Source: Urechis unicinctus | Taxonomy: Eukaryota; Annelida; Polychaeta; Xenopneusta; Urechidae | Length of the DNA stretch: 64,000 nt | NCBI GenBank assembly: GCA_034190875.2 | Contig: CM067348.1 | Location: forward strand, 5,057,464 to 5,121,463 | Reading direction: 5' to 3' | In this document: positions 45,784 to 57,971 of the stretch, in pieces | Position numbering within the stretch: the stretch's first letter is position 1 | Layout of the letters: each line of letters opens with the position of its first letter | Program-made: the position numbers and the translations under genes | Notes under the pieces: generated by a model | What the model saw: the letters and a program-made list of their open reading frames with translations, nothing else | Told to the model about the DNA's origin: nothing | Database searches by the model: none

Positions 45784-46550
45784 TACACATGTCTGGAGAT
45801 ACAGGGTGTAAATGTCATGAGCGGTTGAATCCCTAGGATGGTTTCCTGGCCAAGGTTCAAGATATCCATGTCAAACATGCAAATATCCATGACAACAATG
45901 GTCTTATCCATGACAACAATTGTTGTGTCCATGTCAATATTGGTTATGTCCATGTCTCAAATGCTGGTGCCCATGTCTTCCGTGGTTGTTTCCATGTCAT
46001 CCATGGTTGTTTCCATGTCATCCATGGTTGTTTCCATGTCATCAATGGTTGTATTCATGTCATCAATCGTCACATCCCATGCCAACATATCTTGTATTCA
46101 TTACAACTTTTGTCATATTCATGTAAACAAAAGTTGTAACCATGTCAACAACAATAATAATATTCAGATCAAGCCATGTCAAACTGAAATTGTTTCCATG
46201 TCTACTACAGGCACAATTACTAGTCCATGGTATCACATTGTATCTACAGCAGATTAATTATGTATATCACAATCACATCTCCCTGTCACGTGTGACATGC
46301 CCCCGTCTTAGTGCCCCATCTTCGTTCTGTTCCTACCAACAACAGTCAGCAAGCACTGGGATCAGTCGGAAACAGGGACCATCTCAGAACTGAAATAACC
46401 TGACTTTATACCAAGTGTTACCATAGTGTTGCAATCCTCCTTGTGATTGCTTTACCATGTTTATCTGATAAGCCAGATAATTACCATGTAGGCTAGGATG
46501 TTAGCTTGATTAGCTGTCTTCCCTGATATGCAGGCTGGCATGTGATTGAG

Positions 46551-47740
46551 GGAACAGGACAAGAGGCGCAATGAGCTCCGTAAGCGCGAGCTGGAGGAGC
46601 GTCAGAGACAGCTGGAGCAGCTGCAGTTGCGGTTCAGCAGCAGGCAGATGCAGCAGGAGCGTCAGGCGATGGGGCAGACCCCCCAGCCCAGCAGTCCTCT
46701 GGAGGAGTCCGAATCAGATGACGATACCGAATATGTTTCTCCACATGAGGTAACCATAGTAACAGCATCTCATTATTCACTGGTACAATTCATCCGCACT
46801 AGAACGTGTAATGCTGTGAGTCAAGAGACTGATTTGTTTGCTGCAATGTTTTTCAGCATGAAGATACGGAGGAGAATCAGGTGGGTGACGAAGATGAGCG
46901 TACAACAGCAGAGGTATTTCAGTTAGATGAGGGAAGCAGTGGAGAGTCAGGAGACGTGACTCCGGAGATGAACCCTCAAGTTCTCTTCATCAAACTCAAA
47001 GAGGTGCAGTCTCTCTGTTTAAATACTTTTTGGAAAAAATGCATCCATAAATCTTGGTGGATATATCAAACCATAGTGTATAATGTTGATGGTATGTCTT
47101 CAGGCGCAGTACAAAAACGCTGTGTGTCGGAAGCAGAATTAGCCAAACTCAAAGCCAAGGTGAAATATCCTCCTTCATCTCAGAATCAATGTTTTCCTTT
47201 CTCACACGACAACCAGCATTCTAACGACGCATGGTTAAGTGACGACCTGTTTGTACTTAGTCATCCTACAGACTCTTCGTATTTCTGTGATTTCAGATGA
47301 TTCTGCTGGAGAATGCAGATTCCCAGAAGAAGGTATTTGAGAAGAAATATGAGGACATGGCATCTCGCCTGAGAGAGACTGAGAGGAACCTCACCACGAC
47401 CCAGAAGGAAATCACTAACTACCCAGGTGCCATGTTATTCCTATCTATTACATCATAAACTAGGTCCTATAAGTGTTGCACTCACAGATAACTAGAGGCT
47501 TTTGAATAACAAAGAAATTCCACCAATGAATTGGGGAGATTTCCCGGAGCCATTTTACTTTCCCTAGCTACAGGACCAGTTGCTTGTAGATTCTATTCCT
47601 TTGACTGTGTGCTGACAGGAGGTGCTCAAGGGCTCTCAGGAACACTATGTCAAACTGGAACAGGATATCCGCGATGAGTATACACAGCTGGAAAAGAAAT
47701 ACCACAAATACAAGAAGCTCATCAAAGATTACCAAACCAG
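46551..47740 (+). pseudogene. PPP1R9: Neurabin exons 5 (partial) to 9, block copy 2
   Basis: Exon 5 remnant 46551-46749 (no acceptor, no PDZ end; starts at EQDKRRNE; two small deletions near 46630 and 46644 compensate in frame). Exon 6 46857-47003 intact. Exon 7 47104-47159 carries an extra TG (56 instead of 54 nt). Exon 8 47297-47426 has an extra C before the donor. Exon 9 47619-47740 intact. Without an exon 5 acceptor this copy could only be used by splicing into exon 6. Confidence 0.85.
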
Positions 47741-48000
47741 GTGAGGCCTCCAATTAGTTGTCATGGATCCCAGGAGATGTATTTGACTTGTGGCCATTGA
47801 GGAATGATTGACAGCCTGCCATACCATGCTGGCAGCTGATTGACAGCCTGCCATACCGTGCTGGCAGCTGATTGATTCTGTAGAAAATACTTGTTGATAC
47901 TTAGTTAATGTTTTCTTTAACGTCTCCTCCGAGCAATTACTTTTACTACTGATGTACATGGTTGGGTGCGAAGGTGAGAAATGAGATTGTTGGCTTTCAG

Positions 48001-48723
48001 AGAGAGGGACTTATTACAAGAACAGGAGTCACAATACCAGCAACAGAGTGAGAAGGAACAGCAGTACAACCAACTCGTTAAGTCACTCAAGGACAAGGTC
48101 AGCCACTCCTACCCTGTCATGTCTTCATTGTCAATGTATGCGCATATATTAACTAGTCTTCTGTTTGTTGGGGTTTTTTGAAATCTTATATAATCATGTT
48201 GACCTCTCCAGATTTTCGACCTTGAGAAGCAGTTGACTGAGGCATTGAAGGCCAGTGGTCGAAGTGTCCCGCCCCCATATAGCCAGACAAAGATTGACAT
48301 GGTGATGCTAGTTGCTGTAGCAACAAGCTATCAGAAGCCACGCCCCTTGGAAATTGACAACCTATCAGAAGTTTCAGAAACAGACTCCTCCCCTGAAAAC
48401 TCCCCTGGTAAATGCTGTTGATGTGTATCGCATTGAGTCGATTGTTCTCATATATTCATCTGGTGAGATAAATTACTGCTAGAATAGCGTTCAGAATATC
48501 TTAATGTTTGATTCTATTTATAATGACAGAGAAAGTGATAGCACATGGGAGGAACAGACATGTCAATGGCACCCCCAGTGATACCTCGTACGGACAAGAA
48601 GTCCTGGATTGTGTTCCCCACACAGAACTTCTCGATGTCTCTCCCAGTAAGAGCAAGACTCATCTTGCATCTGCCGGGGCCCTTGCTGGACAAAAGCCTC
48701 CGAGTAAAACCACCTCATCCACG
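48001..48723 (+). CDS. PPP1R9: Neurabin exons 10-12, block copy 2, intact
   Basis: Exon 10 48001-48097, exon 11 48212-48407, exon 12 48530-48723, all with good splice sites and matching phases (2-0, 0-1, 1-0). Exon 12 reads EKVIAHGRNRHVNGTPSDTS, then YGQEVLDCVPHTELLDVSPS, then KSKTHLASAGALAGQKPPSK. This is the best version of exon 12 in the window and shows that copy 1 and the last copy are damaged. Confidence 0.88.
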
Positions 48724-49543
48724 GTAAGTTAACAAAGAACATGCGACCATTACAATTGTAAACATTCACTTGCAGTTAATCAACCACCCACAGTCAAATA
48801 AACGCGTATCCACCATCAGTTACACAGCCACCCACAGTCAATTAAACACGTATCCACCATCAGTTACACAGCAACCCACAGTCAATTAAACACCTATCCA
48901 CCATCAGTTACACAGCCATCCCCAGTCAAATAAACACCTATCCACCATCAGTTACACAGCCACCCACAGTCAAATAAACACGTATCCACCATCAGTTACA
49001 CAGCCATCCCCAGTCAATTAAACACGTATCCACCATCAGTTACACAGCCATCCCCAGTCAATTAAACACCTATCCACCATCAGTTACACAGCCACTCACA
49101 GTCAAATAAACACCTATCCACCATCAGTTACACAGCCATCCCCAGTCAATTAAACACCTATCCACCATCAGTTACACAGCCACCCACAATCAATTAAACA
49201 CGTATCCACCATCAGTTACACAGCCATCCCACAGTCAATTAAACACGTATCCACCATCAGTTACACAGCCACCCACAATCAATTAAACACGTATCCACCA
49301 TCAGTTACACAGCCACCCACAGTCAAATAAACACGTATCCACCATCAGTTACACAGCCATCCCCAGTCAAATAAACACCTATCCACCATCAGTTACACAG
49401 CCATCCCCATTCAATTAATCAACCACACACAACCACACTTTTTTCCTCATCAGTCCATTAACTTGACCCTCTATGATGGGTCTAACGATGCACCCAGCAT
49501 TGTACAGCTTTGTTCTACCTCATTTTGTTATGTCTGTTGACAG

Positions 49544-50504
49544 ACCTCGCACGAGTCTGATGAAGATGATGAGCTGTATGACGGGTGACGACCCCCTAAC
49601 TGGCTTGGCCTTCTATTTATATATCTCTCTCTCTCTCTCACTCACTACTCACTCTTGTGACCTTCACCCTTGTTGGATCGACTTAAACATGTATTGCTTG
49701 GTTGCGGTGAAGTTAATTTCTTACCTTTGGAGTATAGAGTTGCATTCTTTATCATATGCACCTCAGCGACTGTTGTCATGGTGATAGAGTGGTAACCTAG
49801 ACAGTATCTAGCGAGTGACGAATTATCTGTTGCAGTGCTTCACTTACTAACGGCTTTGGGTTTTTTTACATTTGGTTACTGTAGAAACGCCCAGCATGTT
49901 CTGGTCTCTAGGTGCACAATAGCCAAATGTCACATGTTAACGATAAAGGTCACATGCAAATGACATGACATCAATGGTGTGGGTTTCATTGTGGTGACCT
50001 TGCTGTGACCTTTGTCCAGTCTTGTATCATCAGGCTTGTTGCTATGCTTCCAGTAACCTCTCTATTACTAATATGGGAGATGATGTCTTCCTCGGTCCCC
50101 CTCCTCTCCCCTCTTCCCCACTCCCCACGAAGAACCAGACGCTCCTCAATCAACCGATGTTCATCTGGGATCCTCGGCACAAGACACAGGTGTCGTTGGA
50201 GATGACCACTCGGATTTGGATGACTATGAGTTTGTTATTGGCGTGGACCCAAAAGATGTGCTGGCTAATCGAGCTCCGAAAGATGTGGCTACTGAAGATG
50301 TTATTGTACTCTCTGAGGATACATATGTGGAAATCGAAGAAATTGAAACACAAGAAAATGTAACAAGGCTGGATGACATTGATAGCAAACCAGGCGGGTG
50401 TTGTGTTGAGATGAGAGTGTGGCAACATTGACAGCTGTAGGAAATGGTTCATTAGAAGGGATCGGAGACAGCAAGGATCAGTCTGATGATGACAGCCATG
50501 CAGG
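49544..50504 (+). CDS. PPP1R9: Neurabin exons 13-14, block copy 2
   Basis: Exon 13 49544-49584 (41 nt: TSHESDEDDELYDG, phase 0 to 2). Exon 14 50054-50504 begins with the completing T (G-NLSITNMGDDVFLG). In exon 14 the copy-1 insertion at AACAAGG is absent and the frame continues LDDIDSKPGGCCV. A missing C in CTCTTCCCCACTCCCC and a missing G in TGTTGTGTTGAG each shift the frame. Confidence 0.78.
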
Positions 50505-51331
50505 GTAAGTGGAAGCGGACGGATGATGTGTGTGGCAGCTCTCCGCATGCTCAGGGCAGCTAAGAGATGATGCCATCAGAGATAGGTTGGGTTCATTTCA
50601 GGTTCAGTATTATGCCAATTGCAAAGTATTTGATCAGCTACTGTACTGCGCATAGAACTTTTTCCACATAGTGTGATCGTAATCAACACATACACCCATT
50701 GCAGCCTTACTTGCGTGCTCCATACTAACCCAACAATATATGACAGTTTGCCAAGCTATGCTAACAGTTAGATTACAGCAATTATTACATTTTTTGAATA
50801 ATATTCCAATGCAAATTAGCAGTCTTCGATTGCTTTCTCCCATATGGAGTCTGTTGTGGTTTGGCAATCTTCAAATGCTCAAGTTTATTTGTTCATTGCT
50901 TCCTCATTTTGTTTTAGGGGATGTTTACCCAGTCCATTGCATAATGTAGGGTTTGTTTATAACCGCATGGTTATAGTAATGTGGTTATGGTTATAGCAGT
51001 AATAGGTGGTTATTAAATTTCAGCTCGTTTATTTCAATTAATGATAGAGGTTTTTAATCATAAACATTTAAATCGACTAAGCCATACCCAATTTATACAC
51101 ATGCTTATTTTGACATTCTTATTAACATGTTTTTAGTGAATCAGAAGAATTAATAATTCGACCACAGTACTGTACAATTCTAACTGCATCCTCTTAAGTA
51201 TCTTTGACTCATTTAATTTTTGTACCTCATATGATAATAGCAATTGGTTCCGTATGATAGTCAGCAATTTGCATATGCTAACCCCTATTTGCATATTCTA
51301 ATATTTGTCATCACTATTCTATTTCGATTAG

Positions 51332-51514
51332 GGATGACCAATCAGACACCTCCAGTATATCCCAATCATCGTACGACCCATCGCAGCCAATGTTCCCGTC
51401 AATGGGGGCAGAAATCCCCCACGTATCGCCTGATACACAGGAAGGCGGTGTCATGCTGATATCCTCACAACCGCAGCAGGATCACTCTTCCATGGTTACG
51501 TTTGACTTCCACAA
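51332..51514 (+). CDS. PPP1R9: Neurabin exon 15, block copy 2, open
   Basis: GDDQSDTSSISQSSYDPSQP, then MFPSMGAEIPHVSPDTQEGG, then VMLISSQPQQDHSSMVTFDF-HK. The Gln codon CAA stands where copy 1 has TAA. Followed by GTGATA (possible donor), or by the in-frame TGA. Confidence 0.72.
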
Positions 51515-52903
51515 GTGATATGGGCTTCTCTTTGGGTGATCATGGTTCTTCCATTTCAATCTACGTGACATAGCTTGGGTGTAGTTTGGGGATAGCTTTT
51601 ACAGCTTTTTATACAGATTGCAAAGTTTTGAATGATTCATATAGATTGGAATTGTTGCAATATGTGTAATTTGTGTTAGAGTTTGCATCATGGTGTGGCA
51701 CCTGCCTCTTATACAAGTTGTCATGTCTGCATAAAGAAGACCTCATGCAAGATAGGCTTCTCCACAAGCATAACATGTTCAGTGAAGCTTACAAGCATAA
51801 CATATTCAGTGAAGCTTACAAGCATATCATGTTCAGTGTAGCTTACAAGTATACCATGTTCAGTGTAGCTTACAAGCATAACATGTTCAGTGTAGCTTAC
51901 AAGCATAACATATTCAGTGTAGCTTACAAGCATATCATTCACAAGGTCTACTTCCATATTCCTTGATGACAACATATGTGACGATAAAGTGTTAACAACT
52001 TACATAAAACTTGGAGTCCAAATCTTGCAAGAGGTCATTTTTGCTAGCTACGGTGGACGGTTTTACTTACATAAGACTTAAATTATGCACCTTTATGAGT
52101 TCTGCACTCTTATATTCTACCTACAAACTTGCACTTGATACTAACTGTGTCTGTGAGACTAGTGTCTGATACTTATCCAATAGCAGTGTGATGGTCCTCT
52201 GCTTTCTGACTCAATTTATTATTTCAGTTCTTCAGTGCATTTGTACTAGTTGTGTTTTGCCAAGCTGATGCTGCTAAACCTAGACGGGGCTGCATATATC
52301 TATATATCACAGCCAGGTTTCACCTGACATGCTGCCATCATCAGTTGGCAAAGTCGCGTTAATATAATCACCAACGCCCTAAGATATATTCATATAATAA
52401 ACAGTGATTGTAAACCTCAGTTCAATTCCCAGTCACAAACAACCAGTGAACAAATAATCCATTAACCGTATTTCTGCCATCCACGACCCATATTCCTCAC
52501 CAGTGTATACGCTGATGCAGCAGGGAATTTACTGGCTCGAAGTCTAGTTCTTGTACTACTCAAGTAACATTCCCTGCCCATCCATTGGCAGAAACACATG
52601 CGTCTCACAATGTAGAAGCCCCCCCCCATTGACTTCCCACCCAGCAACAAACACCTCCCATAATACAGAAGCCCCTCCCACTTACTTCCCTCCCAGCAAT
52701 GAACCCCTCCCATAATGTAGAACCCCTGCCATTGACTTCCAACTCGGCAACAAACCCTTTCCATAACGTAGAACCCCCCCCTTTTGACTAACCATCCAGT
52801 GACAAACCCCTCTTATCATGCCCCATCCATGGAACTCTCCTCCTCTCCCTGCAACCCCCCCCCCCCGCCCCCCATTCGTCTCCCACCCTCTCCACCCTAT
52901 GAG

Positions 52904-53131
52904 TGGAGAAGCAAGTACTAAGTGGAGTGTATGCCGGTGCAGCACCCAATGCAGCCGGTCAACCCAAGGCGCTCATTTCCGGGAAGGCAAGCAAAGCTGG
53001 TGGAATCCAGTTAATCTCCAAGAAGCCTGTGCCCAATGACTTTAGTGCTGACTCTGGTGGCATAGCTCTGCTCTCGACCAGATCACTGGATACTGGATAT
53101 GGTCGGGGCCACTTAAACACACACAGTACAG
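52904..53131 (+). CDS. PPP1R9: Neurabin exon 16, block copy 2 (provisional)
   Basis: Same length and frame as 43904-44131 with only a few base differences (for example GGC/GGT in a Gly codon), again after a C-rich tract and before ACAG/GTAGGT. Confidence 0.6.
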
Positions 53132-53896
53132 GTAGGTACTCAACAGGCTCTTAATGGATGCAACCCATACATCATATTATGGTTCTTGTATACAGTGATG
53201 TTCTTTTATCGTAACATCCTTGGAGCAGAACTATCCTGCTTGCCTGGGGGTTTCACCCAAGCTAGCATGAAGAAGCATGATACTTTATACATCTACTGCG
53301 CTTCATGCTTCCTTGTTGGGTCATGCTTCTAATGCTAAATATAGTAAGAGTTGGTGCTGAAGGGCTATCTTAAAACTCAGTCTCAAGTGACACACACAAA
53401 ACTCTGACCATTAAGCTGGTAGGTTAACAATACTTGTAGTTTGCTTGGCTATTTTCTGAGTATTGTGCGGTTTCTTGAGACAATGTTCTTCCATGCGGGG
53501 GAATCTGCTGCTGTGTCCCTTAATGATAAATCATTATGAATCCGTAAACCAGCATGTTTGTACCATTTGCCTGGCTATATTGCCTCACATATTAATATCA
53601 ACTCATGGTTTATTATGGTGTACACACAAGCTTCTTCCATATAAGTTTATTTCTCTTATACAGCCATTTCTGATTTTCCTTTTCTGCTTACTCGGTACTT
53701 ACATGTTCAAGCTATTTGTTTTTTTCTTTGCTTTCATATTCAACTTTTGTTTGTCTAATTTCTCTTCTTTGACTAAATTCACTCGGTAATCTAGGTTGTG
53801 TGTGTTTGATGTGATATCTGTGGAGATTCTCAATGGGTTTGGGTAGCTTTGGTTATTTCACGATTCAGTGTCCAAACAATGAATCATCTACTCAAC

Positions 53897-56642
53897 TCAT
53901 GTGAATGCAGGTTGTTTTAAGGTTAGTACAGTCGAGTATCCCTTATCCGGAATGGTCGGACCGGGCGTGTTCCGGATTTCGGAATATGCCTTTCCATACT
54001 CCCATTATCATGCATTCGTAGAAGCACAACCGTCAGTGTTAATCATAACGTTGCGGTTTTCCAAACGAACACCGCCTTGTCCACTTCTGACTTAACATTG
54101 TAAATATCGACTCGACGATAGAAATCGAATAATTTTGTCCAAAAAAAAGGGTACGTTAACAGTCGCAAGCGTACCTCAACGTTATTTCGTGATGGGGAAT
54201 CTAAAGAAACAGTCAAAGCGACGTGATTGTGTGGGGATTAAATTCTAATTTAGACCCTATTTCGTCATTGTGGCATACATGCTTGGACACAGGCTAAAGA
54301 CAATGTCAGCTGAGAATACGACCCAAGGTCCCGTCACTCTTTTCTAGATGTTCGATGTGAGGCATATAATAGATCAACAGAACATCACTGATGATTATGC
54401 TAATTAGCGTATTATGGTCATTTTATTGGCAAGACACTTGCCCCTGGTCTTTTGATGATCTGATGCCTCAGCACGTATATGAGAAATCTAAATTAGTAAA
54501 CAGCGCGGACGCTGTCAGAGGCGAAGTTTCTTTGCCTTGGTCGTTTTACTGCCTGAATTAGAGGCGCACGGTTTCAGCATTAATGCTAATTTAAGAGACC
54601 CCCCATTGTCGGATGAGAAGGTGCGACTAATTTAAGCACCTTGATAACGGCCCCACAGCCATCCCACAGTCAATTAAACACGTAATCACCATCTTTACTG
54701 CAACGTCATAACGGTGCTTGCCCCAAAAATTCCGGATTTCGGAAGTTTCCGGATTCCGGAATTCCGGATAAGGGATATTCGACTGTACACATGTCTGGAG
54801 ATACAGGGTGTAAATGTCATGAGCGGTTGAATCCCTAGGATGGTTTCCTGGCCAAGGTTCAAGATATCCATGTCAAACATGCAAATATCCATGACAACAA
54901 TGGTCTTATCCATGACAACAATTGTTGTGTCCATGTCAATATTGGTTATGTCCATGTCTCAAATGCTGGTGCCCATGTCTTCCGTGGTTGTTTCCATGTC
55001 ATCCATGGTTGTTTCCATGTCATCCATGGTTGTTTCCATGTCATCAATGGTTGTATTCATGTCATCAATCGTCACATCCATGCCAACATATCTTGTATTC
55101 ATTACAACTTTTGTCATATTCATGTAAACAAAAGTTGTAACCATGTCAACAACAATAATAATATTCAGATCAAGCCATGTCAAACTGAAATTGTTTCCAT
55201 GTCTACTACAGGCACAATTACTAGTCCATGGTATCACATTGTATCTACAGCAGATTAATTATGTATATCACAATCACATCTCCCTGTCACGTGTGACATG
55301 CCCCCGTCTTAGTGCCCCATCTTCGTTCTGTTCCTACCAACAACAGTCAGCAAGCACTGGGATCAGTCGGAAACAGGGACCATCTCAGAACTGAAATAAC
55401 CTGACTTTATACCAAGTGTTACCATAGTGTTGCAATCCTCCTTGTGATTGCTTTACCATGTTTATCTGATAAGCCAGATAATTACCATGTAGGCTAGGAT
55501 GTTAGCTTGATTAGCTGTCTTCCCTGATATGCAGGCTGGCATGTGATTGAGGGAACAGGACAAGAGGCGCAATGAGCTCCGTAAGCGCGAGCTGGAGGAG
55601 CGTCAGAGACAGCTGGAGCAGCTGCAGTTGCAGGTTCAGCAGCAGAAGCAGATGCAGCAGGAGCGTCAGGCGATGGGGCAGACCCCCCAGCCCAGCAGTC
55701 CTCTGGAGGAGTCCGAATCAGATGACGATACCGAATATGTTTCTCCACATGAGGTAACCATAGTAACAGCATCTCATTATTCACTGGTACAATTCATCCG
55801 CACTAGAACGTGTAATGCTGTGAGTCAAGAGACTGATTTGTTTGCTGCAATGTTTTTCAGCATGAAGATACGGAGGAGAATCAGGTGGGTGACGAAGATG
55901 AGCGTACAACAGCAGAGGTATTTCAGTTAGATGAGGGAAGCAGTGGAGAGTCAGGAGACGTGACTCCGGAGATGAACCCTCAAGTTCTCTTCATCAAACT
56001 CAAAGAGGTGCAGTCTCTCTGTTTAAATACTTTTTTGGAAAAATGCATCCATAAATCTTGGTGGATATATCAAACCATAGTGTATAATGTTGATGGTATG
56101 TCTTCAGGCGCAGTACAAAAAACGCTGTGTCGGAAGCAGAATTAGCCAAACTCAAAGCCAAGGTGAAATATCCTCCTTCATCTCAGAATCAATGTTTTCC
56201 TTTCTCACACGACAACCAGCATTCTAACGACGCATGGTTAAGTGACGACCTGTTTGTACTTAGTCATCCTACAGACTCTTCGTATTTCTGTGATTTCAGA
56301 TGATTCTGCTGGAGAATGCAGATTCCCAGAAGAAGGTATTTGAGAAGAAATATGAGGACATGGCATCTCGCCTGAGAGAGACTGAGAGGAACCTCACCAC
56401 GACCCAGAAGGAAATCACTAACTACCAGGTGCCATGTTATTCCTATCTATTACATCATAAACTAGGTCCTATAAGTGTTGCACTCACAGATAACTAGAGG
56501 CTTTTGAATAACAAAGAAATTCCACCAATGAATTGGGGAGATTTCCCGGAGCCATTTTACTTTCCCTAGCTACAGGACCAGTTGCTTGTAGATTCTATTC
56601 CTTTGACTGTGTGCTGACAGGAGGTGCTCAATCAGGAACACT
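53897..56642 (+). repeat. Tandem block copy 3, broken off in exon 9
   Basis: Begins as the other blocks do, carries the same MITE (53929-54785) and the same exon 5 front deletion as copy 2 (junction near 55551). It ends inside exon 9, where sequence jumps back to the middle of intron 4. Confidence 0.92.
53929..54785. mobile_element. pogo/Tigger-like MITE, copy 3
   Basis: Third copy of the same insertion (857 bp, TA-flanked), matching copy 2 more closely than copy 1, for example AGCGCGGACGC against AGCGAGGACGC. Confidence 0.85.
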
Positions 56643-56653
56643 ATGTCAAACTG
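55552..56653 (+). pseudogene. PPP1R9: Neurabin exons 5 (partial) to 9 (partial), block copy 3
   Basis: Exon 5 remnant 55552-55753, exon 6 55861-56007 intact, exon 7 56108-56162 with an extra A, exon 8 56300-56428 intact. Exon 9 starts at 56621, lacks GGGCTC (two codons) and is cut after ATGTCAAACTG (56643-56653). Beyond that the frame runs into intron-4 sequence for about 70 open codons (KLFPCLLQAQLLVHGITLYL...) before a stop. Confidence 0.85.
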
Positions 56654-57971
56654 AAATTGTTTCCATGTCTACTACAGGCACAATTACTAGTCCATGGTAT
56701 CACATTGTATCTACAGCAGATTAATTATGTATATCACAATCACATCTCCCTGTCACGTGTGACATGCCCCCGTCTTAGTGCCCCATCTTCGTTCTGTTCC
56801 TACCAACAACAGTCAGCAAGCACTGGGATCAGTCGGAAACAGGGACCATCTCAGAACTGAAATAACCTGACTTTATACCAAGTGTTACCATAGTGTTGCA
56901 ATCCTCCTTGTGATTGCTTTACCATGTTTATCTGATAAGCCAGATAATTACCATGTAGGCTAGGATGTTAGCTTGATTAGCTGTCTTCCCTGATATGCAG
57001 GCTGGCATGTCCCAGCCCAGCAGTCCTCTGGAGGAGTCCGAATCAGATGACGATACCGAATATGTTTCTCCACATGAGGTAACCATAGTAACAGCATCTC
57101 ATTATTCACTGTACAATTCATCCGCACTAGAACGTGTAATGCTGTGAGTCAAGAGACTGATTTGTTTTGCTGCAATGTTTTTCAGCATGAAGATACGGAG
57201 GAGAATCAGGTGGGTGACGAAGATGAGCGTACAACAGCAGAGGTATTTCAGTTAGATGAGGGAAGCAGTGGAGAGTCAGGAGACGTGACTCCGGAGATGA
57301 ACCCTCAAGTTCTCTTCATCAAACTCAAAGAGGTGCAGTCTCTCTGTTTAAATACTTTTTGGAAAAATGCATCCATAAATCTTGGTGGATATATCAAACC
57401 ATAGTGTATAATGTTGATGGTATGTCTTCAGGCGCAGTACAAAAACGCTGTGTCGGAAGCAGAATTAGCCAAACTCAAAGCCAAGGTGAAATATCCTCCT
57501 TCATCTCAGAATCAATGTTTTCCTTTCTCACACGACAACCAGCATTCTAACGACGCATGGTTAAGTGACGACCTGTTTGTACTTAGTCATCCTACAGACT
57601 CTTCGTATTTCTGTGATTTCAGATGATTCTGCTGGAGAATGCAGATTCCCAGAAGAAGGTATTTGAGAAGAAATATGAGGACATGGCATCTCGCCTGAGA
57701 GAGACTGAGAGGAACCTCACCACGACCCAGAAGGAAATCACTAACTACCAGGTGCCATGTTATTCCTATCTATTACATCATAAACTAGGTCCTATAAGTG
57801 TTGCACTCACAGATAACTAGAGGCTTTTGAATAACAAAGAAATTCCACCAATGAATTGGGGAGATTTCCCGGAGCCATTTTACTTTCCCTAGCTACAGGA
57901 CCAGTTGCTTGTAGATTCTATTCCTTTGACTGTGTGCTGACAGGAGGTGCTCAAGGGCTCTCAGGAACACT
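56643..57971 (+). repeat. Nested unit a (1.33 kb)
   Basis: From the ATGTCAAACTG junction: intron 4 end, a large deletion joining GGCTGGCATGT to CCCAGCCCAGCAG inside exon 5 (57010/57011), exon 5 tail to 57078, exon 6 57186-57332, exon 7 57432-57485, exon 8 57623-57751, exon 9 front from 57944. Exons 6-8 are intact and in phase. Confidence 0.9.

Larger units (their letters stand above)
44895..53896 (+). repeat. Tandem block copy 2 (9,002 bp)
   Basis: Near-identical to copy 1 in introns, MITE and exons. Differences: a 0.54-kb deletion that removes the front of exon 5 (junction near 46550), a longer 44-bp VNTR, intact exons 12, 13 and 15, and small indels. Confidence 0.93.

Noticed and set aside
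56654-56860. ORF following the exon 9 junction (about 78 codons, repeated at 57.95 and 59.97 kb)
   Set aside because: Intron-4 sequence that happens to be open; it is also present as plain intron at 36.9-37.15 kb in copy 1.
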